DNA of 64,000 nucleotides, from the NCBI RefSeq assembly GCF_011578285.1, contig NZ_CP049916.1:992001-1056000 (forward strand). The letters are read 5' to 3'. The DNA comes from Acinetobacter lanii (GTDB lineage Bacteria; Pseudomonadota; Gammaproteobacteria; Pseudomonadales; Moraxellaceae). A program made the position numbers and the translations under genes. This document shows positions 10,902 through 21,747 of this stretch, piece by piece; position 1 is the first letter of the stretch, and every line of letters begins with the position of its first letter. The notes under the pieces are model-generated. The model did not search any database and was not told the origin of the DNA. It was given only the letters and a program-made list of their open reading frames with translations.

Positions 10902-12599
10902 ATGTCTGCTTCACTTGCTTGTCAAAACACCATTCAAAAACTGATTGATATTGTCGGTAAAGCCCATGTATTGACCGATGATCAAGAGACACGTTTGTAT
11001 CGTCAAGGTCGTCGTTATGGTTCGGGGCAAGTGTTGGCGGTGGTGTCACCGGGTTCATTGTGGGAGCAATGGCAGGTCTTGCAAGCGGCGGTGGATGCCG
11101 ATTGTATTGTGATTATGCAGGCAGCCAATACAGGACTAACCGGTGGCTCGACGCCGTTTGGCGATGATTATGATCGACCTGTGGTGCTGATAAGTACGCG
11201 CCGATTGGTTGGGATTCAAGTGATTAATGACGGCAAGCAAGTGATTTGTTTGCCGGGGGCAACACTGGATCGTTTAGAAAAAGAATTGGCAGGGTTTAAT
11301 CGTGAACCGCATTCAGTGATTGGTTCATCCTGTATTGGCGCATCGGTTTTAGGTGGGGTGTGTAATAACTCCGGCGGTGCACTCGTACGTCGTGGACCTG
11401 CCTATACTGAATTGGCTTTATATGCCCGTGTCAATGAACAAGGTCAGTTAGAGCTGGTCAACCATTTGGGCGTGAACTTGGGTGAAACGACTGAGCAAAT
11501 CCTGAAAAACTTAGAACAACAACACTATCAAACTCAAGACATTCAAAATGAAAGTCATTGCTGTGCATCTGACCACCGTTATGTCAAAGATGTGACACAG
11601 GTCGATGAAAATACCCCTGCACGTTTTAATGCTGATCCTTCTCGCCTGTATGAAGCTTCAGGTTCAGCAGGTAAAGTTTGCGTATTTGCGGTGCGTTTGG
11701 ACACCTTTGAAAAAATTCCAAGCCAAGTGTTCTACGTGGGCAGTAATTCGCATGATGACTTAACTGAAATCCGTCGCTTCTTGTTGAAAGATTTACCCCG
11801 TATTCCGATTGCAGGGGAATACATTCACCGTGTGGCTTACGATATTGGGGCTGAGTACGGTAAAGATACTTTCATGTTTATTGAAAAGTTCGGAACAGCT
11901 AAAGTTCCTGCGGCTTTTGCGATGAAAGATAAAGTCGATGGTTATTTGGAAAAATGGAAGTTACGTGGACTGTCCGATAAAGTTCTGCAATTGGTGACTA
12001 AATTCTTACCGTCACATTTACCAAAACGAATGAACGACTTCCGTGATCTGTACGAGCACCATTTGGTGCTACGTATTGAAGATCAAGATGTACCTGCGGT
12101 GGAAGCCTTCTTTAAACAGTATTTTTCGACGCATCAAACAGGAGATTATTTCCTGTGTGATGCCGATGAAGGACGTAAAGCCTTTTTACATCGTTTCGCC
12201 GTGGCAGGTGCGGCGATTCGTTATCGAGATACCCATTTAAGTGAAGTTGAAGATATTGTGGCACTCGATATTGCGCTGCGACGTAATGACCGTGAGTGGG
12301 TGGAGACTTTACCCAAAGAGATGGATGATCAAATCATTCATAAGCTTTACTATGGTCATTTCCTGTGTCACGTGTTTCACCAAGACTATATTGTGAAAAA
12401 AGGGGTGGATCCTTTAGCGATGGAACATGCGATGTGGCATTTGCTCGATGATCGTGGGGCAGAATATCCGGCGGAGCATAATGTGGGTCATTTATATGTG
12501 GCAAAACCAGCACTGAAAAATCATTATCAAAAACTTGATCCGACCAATAGCTTTAATGTGGGCATTGGACAAACATCAAAATTGAAGCATTGGCATTAA
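10902..12599 (+). CDS. dld: D-lactate dehydrogenase (quinone-dependent)
   Basis: A 565-residue FAD-dependent D-lactate dehydrogenase of the E. coli Dld type (571 residues), a peripheral membrane enzyme giving pyruvate and reduced quinone. The N-terminal FAD-binding PCMH domain shows IMQAANTGLTGGSTP and SSCIGASVLGGVCNNSGGALVRRGP, with HRYVKDVT and an ASGSAGKVCVFAVRLDTF segment further on. The C-terminal half is the Dld-specific membrane-binding region, ending in the HNVGHLY motif. AAGGA lies 8 bases before the ATG. It completes the lactate locus. The 490-base gap from lldD, filled by repeat-like DNA, leaves open whether it is co-transcribed. Confidence 0.96.
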   Translation: MSASLACQNTIQKLIDIVGKAHVLTDDQETRLYRQGRRYGSGQVLAVVSPGSLWEQWQVLQAAVDADCIVIMQAANTGLTGGSTPFGDDYDRPVVLISTRRLVGIQVINDGKQVICLPGATLDRLEKELAGFNREPHSVIGSSCIGASVLGGVCNNSGGALVRRGPAYTELALYARVNEQGQLELVNHLGVNLGETTEQILKNLEQQHYQTQDIQNESHCCASDHRYVKDVTQVDENTPARFNADPSRLYEASGSAGKVCVFAVRLDTFEKIPSQVFYVGSNSHDDLTEIRRFLLKDLPRIPIAGEYIHRVAYDIGAEYGKDTFMFIEKFGTAKVPAAFAMKDKVDGYLEKWKLRGLSDKVLQLVTKFLPSHLPKRMNDFRDLYEHHLVLRIEDQDVPAVEAFFKQYFSTHQTGDYFLCDADEGRKAFLHRFAVAGAAIRYRDTHLSEVEDIVALDIALRRNDREWVETLPKEMDDQIIHKLYYGHFLCHVFHQDYIVKKGVDPLAMEHAMWHLLDDRGAEYPAEHNVGHLYVAKPALKNHYQKLDPTNSFNVGIGQTSKLKHWH

Positions 12600-12628
12600 G
12601 TCAGACTGAATACCATCCTATAAACATT

Positions 12629-12653
12629 AAAAGCCCGTAAATACGGGCTTTTT
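12629..12653. terminator. Terminator after dld
   Basis: AAAAGCCCGTaaatACGGGCTTTTT lies between convergent genes and can serve both strands. Confidence 0.92.
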
Positions 12654-12684
12654 AACGGTTGTTTCTAAATGCTAATCTAAAATA

Positions 12685-13548
12685 TTAAAGCTTGGATTCT
12701 GAAGCGTTGTGCTGATCGCTTGCATCACTCTGTTTGGATTTGCCGATAATCGAAGAAATAAAGCCCAAAATAAAGGCACTCACGATAAATACCACAAATG
12801 AATACAACACTGAATGGGTATTGAACCACACCACAAGGGTTAAAATCGAAACGATAGCGGTACAGATCCAAACCGCCATGCCTGAACCCGAGGGGGCTTG
12901 AGTGGGCGCTGATGGATGAAGCTCGGATTGAATGTCTGAATCATGGGCTGTGTTTTGAGTCATGCTGGTCGGGTCAACGCCGTAAAAAAAGTAAGCATAA
13001 TCATCAAATTGAGATAAAGCTACTTTTTGATACTCCTTTAGACCATTGTCATGATGAGGATGCTGCCGAAACTGCTCCAGTTGTTCCAGTGGAAAACGCA
13101 GATGTTCATCCGAATCGAAATCTGTGGCTAAACCACTGCTGCGCAATAAAATAAAATTTTGATAATGGGTTTTAATCAGTTCCTGAAAGCGTTCAAAATG
13201 ATGCAGATGCGCTTCACCGACACTGTCTAGGAAAAAGGCTTTATTTTCTTCTAGATTAATTAAGGCTTGATCAGGGGTGGTAATCAAATAAGCATATAAA
13301 CTGTCGCCAAAGTCATGTTGATATTCTGCGACTAAATCATGTAATTGTGGATCGCCTGCATCAAGTAGATCGGTATATTTTGCCCAATGCAGATTGTTGG
13401 TTTTAAACAACATAAACCACAGAATCGGGACAAAACCATCTGCTTGTAATTCAAATGAGGCAGTATGATAAAAATCTGACCATTGGTTGTGACTGCCTAT
13501 GGGCATATGCCCAAGCGGGGAACTGGTTAAAAAAACAGGGTGGCTCAT
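12685..13548 (-). CDS. Unknown protein with two C-terminal membrane helices
   Basis: A 287-residue protein I do not recognise. Residues 1-205 form a soluble, aromatic- and histidine-rich domain with no motif known to me; it is rich in HF, HH and YF pairs (HLHHFERF, DDYAYFFYG). A low-complexity Ser/Pro/Gln linker (about 206-228) leads to two hydrophobic helices (about 229-270: VWICTAIVSILTLVVWF, YSFVVFIVSAFILGFI) and a short charged tail. The soluble domain is presumably cytoplasmic and tail-anchored. It is a lone gene with its own terminator, convergent with dld. It is probably restricted to Acinetobacter and relatives. Confidence 0.75.
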   Translation of the reverse strand: MSHPVFLTSSPLGHMPIGSHNQWSDFYHTASFELQADGFVPILWFMLFKTNNLHWAKYTDLLDAGDPQLHDLVAEYQHDFGDSLYAYLITTPDQALINLEENKAFFLDSVGEAHLHHFERFQELIKTHYQNFILLRSSGLATDFDSDEHLRFPLEQLEQFRQHPHHDNGLKEYQKVALSQFDDYAYFFYGVDPTSMTQNTAHDSDIQSELHPSAPTQAPSGSGMAVWICTAIVSILTLVVWFNTHSVLYSFVVFIVSAFILGFISSIIGKSKQSDASDQHNASESKL

Positions 13549-13762
13549 AGGCTGACATGGGCTGATTGTCTTAAAGTTCTTCCATGATATTTCAAATTGG
13601 GGAATTTAGATTTTTGAGATTGTTGTAAAGCTGTATATCAATTCAGATGCTAGTTGTTTGACGTTCGGCTAAAAAACCAGATCAGCCCTTGCAGTTCAGA
13701 TTGACTTTATTTACTGCTAAATCGTGAGACACAGTCATCCCAAAAATAAATAAACACGCTAA

Positions 13763-15841
<2,079 letters not shown>

Positions 15842-15900
15842 GTTTTTTTAAGAATTTGGCGAAACTATATTCACTTGAATGCATTCAGTGAAACTTTTAC

Positions 15901-15929
15901 TTGTCAGAATTTAAAAAGCTCCGTATTAT
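15901..15929 (+). promoter_or_regulatory. Promoter of tRNA-Ser
   Basis: TTGTCA at 15901-15906 and TATTAT at 15924-15929 are 17 bases apart, placing the start of transcription a few bases before the tRNA. Confidence 0.75.
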
Positions 15930-15938
15930 GGCGCACAT

Positions 15939-16029
15939 GGAAGCGTGGCAGAGCGGTTTAATGCACCGGTCTTGAAAACCGACGAGGGCTTATACCCCTC
16001 CGTGAGTTCGAATCTCACCGCTTCCGCCA
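15939..16029 (+). tRNA. tRNA-Ser(UGA)
   Basis: The acceptor arm GGAAGCG pairs with CGCTTCC, followed by G and an encoded CCA. The anticodon loop CTTGAAA gives anticodon UGA, which reads UCA and related serine codons. The long variable arm (CGAGGGCTTATACCCCTCCG) is typical of class II serine tRNAs, and TTCGAATC forms the T loop. Confidence 0.97.
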
Positions 16030-16036
16030 AATTCGA

Positions 16037-16068
16037 AAAGCCCCAGTCAAACGACTGGGGCTTTTTTT
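16037..16068 (+). terminator. Terminator after tRNA-Ser
   Basis: AAAGCCCCAGTcaaacgACTGGGGC followed by T7, directly behind the tRNA. Confidence 0.93.
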
Positions 16069-16396
16069 ATGTGTCTAATGCTATTGTTGAATTGAGTCTA
16101 GAGTGAGCTGAATGGCATAAATATGATGTCATTAGATGCTTGAGCAGGTTTAAAATGAAATACTTATTCAAAATTGAATGATTGTGAATCATTTTGAATG
16201 TCTGACATCAGAGGGCTTCACAATCTCATCGCATGAATATGGTTGAATATTCTTCTAAAACACGTTATTAATTAAAAATTAAGCATTCCGCATAGAATTT
16301 ATTATTTATTCGGCAATGCATCAGAAGAAAAAATGATTAGAAAATAAGATTTCGAAATCAATCACCTTAAAACAAGAGCAATAGGTATCACTTTAC
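16069..16396. other. AT-rich gap before the pqi operon
   Basis: About 330 bases without a coding frame, presumably carrying the pqi promoter. I could not pick out a convincing regulator site, for example a SoxS box. Confidence 0.4.
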
Positions 16397-17023
16397 ATGC
16401 ATGATCAAGCGCGGCACCAGTGGGTCGGATGTGAAGATTGCGATGCAGTCTATGTCCGAATTGCACTCGCATCCAAAGAACGTGCCTATTGCCCATATTG
16501 TGGCACCGAGCTGTATCGCGATTTATATTCTTTTAATACCTTATTGGCTTTGGTGGTGACCTCGCTGATTATTTTTGTGATTGCCAATAGTTTTCCGATT
16601 GTGACAGTTGAACTGCAAGGTATCTTTTCACAAACTACATTGTTGGGTGCAGCGTGGACCATGTATCAAGCTGATCGTGCCTTTGTCGGTTTTTTAATTT
16701 TAATGACCACCTTTGTGGTGCCCTTGCTGTATTTACTACTCATGGCATACATCTTAAGCAGTGTGATGATTCATCCGCATCAACCTTTAACGGTCATGCA
16801 AGTCCGCGCTTTACGTGGGTTGTACCTGTTGCGGACATGGGGCATGGTTGAAGTATTTTTGATTGGAATTTTGGTCACTTTGGTGAAACTGGTGGGTATG
16901 GTCAAAGTGATTCCGGGGATTGCACTGTGGGCATTTGCAATCTTAAGTCTGCTTTTGGTGTATATCGTTTCCATGAAAGTCAAAGATCTTTGGGATGCCA
17001 TTGAAGTGAATGGTGGGCGCTGA
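16397..17023 (+). CDS. pqiA: PqiA-like membrane protein, first half
   Basis: A 208-residue inner-membrane protein with one PqiA domain. A zinc-ribbon-like pair, CEDCDAVY and CPYCGTEL (residues about 14-37), precedes four hydrophobic helices; IIFVIANSFPIVTVELQG is the family signature. In E. coli PqiA has two such domains in one chain of 417 residues; here they are separate genes. PqiA works with the MCE proteins PqiB and PqiC, thought to move lipids between the inner and outer membranes. The stop overlaps the next start (TGATG), so the halves are translationally coupled and probably form the equivalent of one PqiA. Confidence 0.9.
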   Translation: MHDQARHQWVGCEDCDAVYVRIALASKERAYCPYCGTELYRDLYSFNTLLALVVTSLIIFVIANSFPIVTVELQGIFSQTTLLGAAWTMYQADRAFVGFLILMTTFVVPLLYLLLMAYILSSVMIHPHQPLTVMQVRALRGLYLLRTWGMVEVFLIGILVTLVKLVGMVKVIPGIALWAFAILSLLLVYIVSMKVKDLWDAIEVNGGR

Positions 17024-18093
17024 TGCAGATTTACTCGCTAAGTAACGTTTCAGATTTAGCCTTATCTCAAGAGAGATTAAAGCCCAAACACTTTAAGTCT
17101 GAATCAACACGATTATCGATCAATGCATCGTCAAATCTATCATCAGATGCGTCCTCTACTCACGCATCCAAACCTTCATCAGAGCCCTCATCAGAGCTTT
17201 CATCACAGCCTTTGTCTCAACCTTTATCAGAATCATCATCGAAGCCGTCACAAGATCTATCGACTCAATCTTCAGCTTCCTCTCAAGGACCAAATCCGAA
17301 CTTTGGTCGAAGCGCATTGTTTGATGATGAAACAGACATGCAATTGCCATTACGTGGTATCGATTTAGGCTTGGTGTTATGCCATTGTTGTGGACGTTTA
17401 AATCCGCAGCCTGAGCTTAATTCCTCAGAGACTGAGGCGCATTTAAAAAATGACATTTTAAAGAGTGAAGCTTTAAAATGTGAACGCTGTCATGCACCGT
17501 TACATCAACGTAAAACAGCGAGTTTAGAGCGCACTTTAGCCTTTTTGATCGCAGCCACGATTTTATATATTCCTGCCAATATTTTACCAATGACGATTAC
17601 CGAATCGATCTTGGGCTATCAACAAGACACCATCATGAGTGGCGTGATTTACTTTTGGCACAATGGGGATTACTTTGTGGCAAGCGTCATTTTCATGGCG
17701 AGTATTTTTATTCCTTTATTAAAGTTGGTGATTTTGGCTTTACTGCTGGCTGCGGTGTACTTACAAAGCGCTAAACGCATTTACTTACTGCCTGCACATT
17801 GCGCCATTTTATATCGAATTGTAGAGTTTATTGGCCGTTGGTCCATGATCGATGTATTTGTTGTCGCGCTGTTGGCTGCCTTAATTCAAATCCATTCCTT
17901 AGCAACCATTTTAGCTGGTGCAGGCTCCGTGGCTTTTGGGGCGGTGGTGGTGCTGACCATGTGTGCCTCCTTAAGTTTTGATCCAAGAATCATTTGGGAC
18001 AACTATGCACAAGCGCAAAAAGATAAACGTCAAATCAAGCCTGTTGAAGCTACCCATGATTTAAATTTCCCTTATTCAAACCAAGAAAAATAA
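17023..18093 (+). CDS. pqiA2: PqiA-like membrane protein, second half, with Ser-rich extension
   Basis: A 356-residue protein whose C-terminal part (about 110-335) is a second PqiA domain: a cysteine pair LCHCCGRLNP and CERCHAPL, then four membrane helices with LYIPANILPMTITESI. The first 100 residues are unusual. From about residue 32 to 90 they are a serine-dominated low-complexity repeat (SSEPSSELSSQPLSQ and variants), absent from classical PqiA and probably disordered on the cytoplasmic side. The DNA there repeats CATCAGAGC/CTTCATCAGA-like units and could slip during replication. The start overlaps the preceding stop by one base and its stop overlaps pqiB (TAATG). The symbol is a convenience. 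Confidence 0.87.
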   Translation: MQIYSLSNVSDLALSQERLKPKHFKSESTRLSINASSNLSSDASSTHASKPSSEPSSELSSQPLSQPLSESSSKPSQDLSTQSSASSQGPNPNFGRSALFDDETDMQLPLRGIDLGLVLCHCCGRLNPQPELNSSETEAHLKNDILKSEALKCERCHAPLHQRKTASLERTLAFLIAATILYIPANILPMTITESILGYQQDTIMSGVIYFWHNGDYFVASVIFMASIFIPLLKLVILALLLAAVYLQSAKRIYLLPAHCAILYRIVEFIGRWSMIDVFVVALLAALIQIHSLATILAGAGSVAFGAVVVLTMCASLSFDPRIIWDNYAQAQKDKRQIKPVEATHDLNFPYSNQEK

Positions 18094-19724
18094 TGATGAC
18101 TGATTCTATAGAAAACCGAGAACCGACCCCATTACCTGAACCGACTAAGAAACGTAGCCGTTGGAAGCCGTCATTGATTTGGCTGATTCCTTTGGTGGCG
18201 TTGATTATTGCCTTATCTTTGGCAGTGAAAGCCTATTTGAACACAGGTCCTGTGATTGAAGTGACTTTTAGAACCGCTGAAGGTTTGGAGGCCGGTAAAA
18301 CCACGGTACGTTATCGTCAGGTGAGTATTGGTTTGGTGCGTGAAATTGACTTGGCGGAAGACCGCTCTAAAGTGGTGGCCAAAATTGAGTTACGTAAAGA
18401 TGCCAGTAATTTTGCCGCCAAAGATTCACGCTTTTGGGTGGTTCGTCCGCGCGTAGGGATGGGCGGGATCACCGGTATAGATACCTTGCTGTCAGGGGCA
18501 TATATCGAAGTGGATGGGGGTAAATCAGATGAGAAAAAAGTCGATTTTCAGGGCTTAGAAAATCCCCCAGTCATCACTTCGGATGTACCGGGCAAAGTAT
18601 TTTTCTTAAAAGCCAAAGATCTAGGTTCACTGGATTTCGGTTCACCGATTTATTATCGCAGAATCAATGTCGGTCAAGTCACGGCCTATAACTTGGCTAA
18701 AGATGGACAAAGTGTTGAGCTACAAACCTTTATTCGTGCGCCTTATGACAAGTTTGTGACCAATGATGCGCGTTTCTGGCAAGCCAGTGGCATTGATGTT
18801 AGCTTAAATGCTTCAGGGCTTAGTTTAAATACCCAATCTTTGGCCAGTATTGTGTCAGGCGGGATTGCCTTTGGGTATCCTGAAGATTCTTTTGCCAGTG
18901 TTGCGGCAAATAACAGCCGTTTTGATTTGTTTGATACCCGTGCTGAAGCCTTGAAAAAACCGGATATTAATCCACGCCGCATCGTGATGTATTTTGATGA
19001 TTCATTACGTGGCTTGTCAGAAGGTGCACCGATTGACTTTATGGGCGTAGAAGTGGGTGTCGTCAAAGGCATTAATACAGAATTCTTAAATCAATACAGT
19101 AAAATTCGTATGCGTGTGGATGCGGAAGTTTATCCATCTCGTATTGCCGGTGGTCAAGAACTCGATCCACAAGGTCATATCTTTAAAAACTTTGTCGAGC
19201 ATGGTTGGCGTGCCCAAGTCCGTACCGGCAACTTGCTCACAGGGCAAAATTACATTGCTTTTGATGTGTTCCCGAAAGCGCCGTATCGTAGTCTGACTTT
19301 ATTGCCAAATGGCATTGTAGAAATACCGACCACACCAACCGATTTGAAAGGTCTGCAAACACAGATTACCGAGATCACGGAAAAAGTGAATAAATTCCCG
19401 ATCGTAGAAATTGGTCAAGATGTGCGTAATACCATGGCCAAGCTACAAAGCACCATCACTTCATCGAAAAAATTGGTCGATCAACTCGATGGCCAAGTGG
19501 CACCGAATGTTCAATCGACCTTGAACGATGTCCGTAAAGCGGTGCAGTCGTCGGAAACCATTTTGTCTAGTGATGCACCAATGCAACAGGATTTACGCCG
19601 TGCCTTGCAACAGGTGACGCGTGCAGCTGCTTCATTGCAGTTGATGGCTGACCAAATTGAACAACATCCTGAATCGTTGATTCGTGGAAAAAATACAGAG
19701 CCAAAGAAAAATGATAATGATTAA
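18093..19724 (+). CDS. pqiB: MCE-domain protein PqiB
   Basis: A 543-residue MCE protein: an N-terminal membrane helix (about 25-45; SLIWLIPLVALIIALSLAV) and three MlaD/MCE domains starting near residues 51, 167 and 296 (VIEVTFRTAEGLEAGKTTV, VFFLKAKDLGSLDFGSPIY, RIVMYFDDSLRGLSEGAPI). A helical C-terminal region follows, from about 420. Three domains distinguish PqiB from LetB with seven. In E. coli PqiB forms a hexameric tube with a long needle across the periplasm. Its place between the PqiA halves and the PqiC lipoprotein supports a complete lipid-transport complex. Confidence 0.94.
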   Translation: MMTDSIENREPTPLPEPTKKRSRWKPSLIWLIPLVALIIALSLAVKAYLNTGPVIEVTFRTAEGLEAGKTTVRYRQVSIGLVREIDLAEDRSKVVAKIELRKDASNFAAKDSRFWVVRPRVGMGGITGIDTLLSGAYIEVDGGKSDEKKVDFQGLENPPVITSDVPGKVFFLKAKDLGSLDFGSPIYYRRINVGQVTAYNLAKDGQSVELQTFIRAPYDKFVTNDARFWQASGIDVSLNASGLSLNTQSLASIVSGGIAFGYPEDSFASVAANNSRFDLFDTRAEALKKPDINPRRIVMYFDDSLRGLSEGAPIDFMGVEVGVVKGINTEFLNQYSKIRMRVDAEVYPSRIAGGQELDPQGHIFKNFVEHGWRAQVRTGNLLTGQNYIAFDVFPKAPYRSLTLLPNGIVEIPTTPTDLKGLQTQITEITEKVNKFPIVEIGQDVRNTMAKLQSTITSSKKLVDQLDGQVAPNVQSTLNDVRKAVQSSETILSSDAPMQQDLRRALQQVTRAAASLQLMADQIEQHPESLIRGKNTEPKKNDND

Positions 19725-20478
19725 TTCAAAAAACAATGGGCCACGCACTGCAAAGCGCAGATTCATGTCAAAAGGCTGTTGGCAGTACAGTATGTTTGCG
19801 CTGTGTGGCAGCTTAATATTGGCGGGATGTTCTTCTTCAAATACCCCCAATTATTACTCGCTGACGCCGCAGATTGCACCGGTAGTGCAATCCAATCAGG
19901 TGCGTGTAATTGAAGTTTTGCCTGTGGGCTTGTCGGATCGACTGAATCGAATTCCGCTGGTGATTCAGACGCCAAAAGGCGAGTCTAAAGTACTGAATGA
20001 AGAGCGTTGGACCTCAACTTTGTCTGCCGAGTTAAGAGATAGCTTGTCTACCGGCTTGCAACAAAAGTTAGGGGCTTTTGATCGTTATAACAGTGGCATG
20101 ACCGGAGGCAAAGCTGCCTATCGTATCGCGATTGATTTTTCCCGCTTTGATTTTATTCAAAGCACGGACAATAGTTCGGCTAAAGGCAAAACGCCCAGCG
20201 CAGATCAGGTGGTGATTGCCGTGGCATGGACGGTAAAATATGATGATCCTAATCGTCCACTCTCCAATCCTAAAAATGCACAAGAAAGTCCAAAGCACAA
20301 TCAATTGAGTTGTCGTATGCAATGGACACAGCCCATTGCGATGCGTGATCCTAAACTGATTGATGCTGTGGAAACCTCACGTCAATCTTTGGCTCAGGTG
20401 ATTGATGGGATTTCCACCTCAGTATTGGCGTTGGAGCGCAAGTCCAAGCCAAGTCTGAGTCATGGAGCGTGTAATTAA
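19711..20478 (+). CDS. pqiC: PqiC outer-membrane lipoprotein
   Basis: A protein of about 255 residues of the ABC-type transport auxiliary (DUF330/PqiC) family. A basic n-region and hydrophobic stretch end in the lipobox LAGC (lipidated Cys 40), followed by SSSNTPNYYSL, and IEVLPVGLSDRLNRI matches the family core. E. coli PqiC anchors the PqiB needle at the outer membrane. The start is not certain: ATG at 19711 overlaps the end of pqiB by 14 bases, while ATG at 19765 would give a more ordinary signal peptide but has no evident binding site. Confidence 0.88.
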   Translation: MIMINSKNNGPRTAKRRFMSKGCWQYSMFALCGSLILAGCSSSNTPNYYSLTPQIAPVVQSNQVRVIEVLPVGLSDRLNRIPLVIQTPKGESKVLNEERWTSTLSAELRDSLSTGLQQKLGAFDRYNSGMTGGKAAYRIAIDFSRFDFIQSTDNSSAKGKTPSADQVVIAVAWTVKYDDPNRPLSNPKNAQESPKHNQLSCRMQWTQPIAMRDPKLIDAVETSRQSLAQVIDGISTSVLALERKSKPSLSHGACN

Positions 20479-20679
20479 GAGAAATGAAATGAGTTAGAAT
20501 ATTTGGAATGCCATTATAGCTTTTGCAACTCTCAATTTTCTTAATCGATGATTTTTGAGATTCTCTTAATACCTGAAGAGAATTTTCGCTGATCATAAAA
20601 GATTTTGTTTAGCGAAAGCTGCATGGTCATCGCATCCACCAAGCGGTATCATAATGTGATTGTAAAATTGGGATGTAGC

Positions 20680-21747
20680 ATGAAAATTATTGCAGATGAG
20701 AATCTGGCATTTACCGATTATTTTTTCTCAGCATTTGGCGAGATTGAGCACAAAGCAGGGCGTACTTTAACGCATGCAGATGTTCAGGATGCGGATGCGC
20801 TTTTGGTTCGCTCAGTGACAAAAGTCGATGCTGATCTGATTCAAAATACTGCAATCAAATTTGTGGGCAGTGCCACCATTGGTACAGACCATTTAGACAT
20901 CGCTGCAATTGAAAAAAATGGCATTGCTTGGTCAAATGCAGCGGGCTGCAATGCGCAGGCGGTGGCTGAATATGTGATTACCGCTTTACTGCATTTAAAA
21001 CCAGAACTGATTCATGCTCAGCACGATTTTACTTTAGGGATTATTGGTCTAGGGAATGTCGGTTCACGTTTAGCAACCATGGCGCAGCTTTTAGGTTGGA
21101 ACGTGATTGGCTATGATCCTTTCGTGCAACGTGATCATGTACAGCAAGTTGAATTCGATGAATTATTGAAACAAGCTGATGCCATTTCAACCCATGTACC
21201 TTTGACCAAAACAGGGGATCATCCGACTTATCATTTGATTGATGCGGCTGCTTTCAATCAGATGAAAGCGGAAGCGATTTTGATTAACTCTGCTCGTGGT
21301 GCTGTGGTGGCAGAAGCGGATTTAATTGTAGATATTGAAAAAACTTCACGTCAGGTGGTACTTGATGTATTTGAGCATGAACCTGTGATTTCGGAACAGC
21401 TATTAAATCTGATCACTTTAGTGACACCGCATATTGCAGGCTATAGCTTAGAAGGCAAAGCACGTGGCACACAAATGATTTATGATGCCTTTTGTCAAAA
21501 GTTTGGCTATGAAGCCGATAAGAAGTTTGAAACCCAGTTGCCAGTCTGTGAACAATATTTCCAAGATCAAGATTTAAAAACGGTGTTGATCAATAAGCTT
21601 TCAGACATTTATGACATTCAACGTGATGATCAAAATTTACGTGCATGTTTAAAAGATGGAAAGGTAGATCAGCAGGCTTTTGATCATTTACGTAAGACCT
21701 ATCCACTGCGCCGTGAGTGGGCTGCACATGGAGGGCCAAAAGCATGA
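20680..21747 (+). CDS. pdxB: Erythronate-4-phosphate dehydrogenase
   Basis: A 355-residue D-2-hydroxyacid dehydrogenase acting in the DXP-dependent route to pyridoxal phosphate. The start MKIIADENL is the normal PdxB N-terminus; upstream in-frame starts are not needed. The NAD-binding Rossmann motif GIIGLGNVGSRLA is near residue 118. The catalytic triad is represented by SARGAVV (Arg region), FEHEP (Glu) and TPHIAGYS (His). A C-terminal PdxB dimerisation domain ends in YPLRREW. Its stop overlaps the start of epmA (ATGA), so the two form an operon. Confidence 0.95.
   Translation: MKIIADENLAFTDYFFSAFGEIEHKAGRTLTHADVQDADALLVRSVTKVDADLIQNTAIKFVGSATIGTDHLDIAAIEKNGIAWSNAAGCNAQAVAEYVITALLHLKPELIHAQHDFTLGIIGLGNVGSRLATMAQLLGWNVIGYDPFVQRDHVQQVEFDELLKQADAISTHVPLTKTGDHPTYHLIDAAAFNQMKAEAILINSARGAVVAEADLIVDIEKTSRQVVLDVFEHEPVISEQLLNLITLVTPHIAGYSLEGKARGTQMIYDAFCQKFGYEADKKFETQLPVCEQYFQDQDLKTVLINKLSDIYDIQRDDQNLRACLKDGKVDQQAFDHLRKTYPLRREWAAHGGPKA

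Noticed and set aside
10715..10948. Open reading frame of 77 codons before dld
   Set aside because: It lies in repeat-like DNA, overlaps the dld start in another frame, and has no recognisable protein features.
17123..17368. His-rich open frames on both strands inside the Ser-rich part of the second PqiA gene
   Set aside because: They are out-of-frame readings of the TCA/CAT-rich repeat tract.
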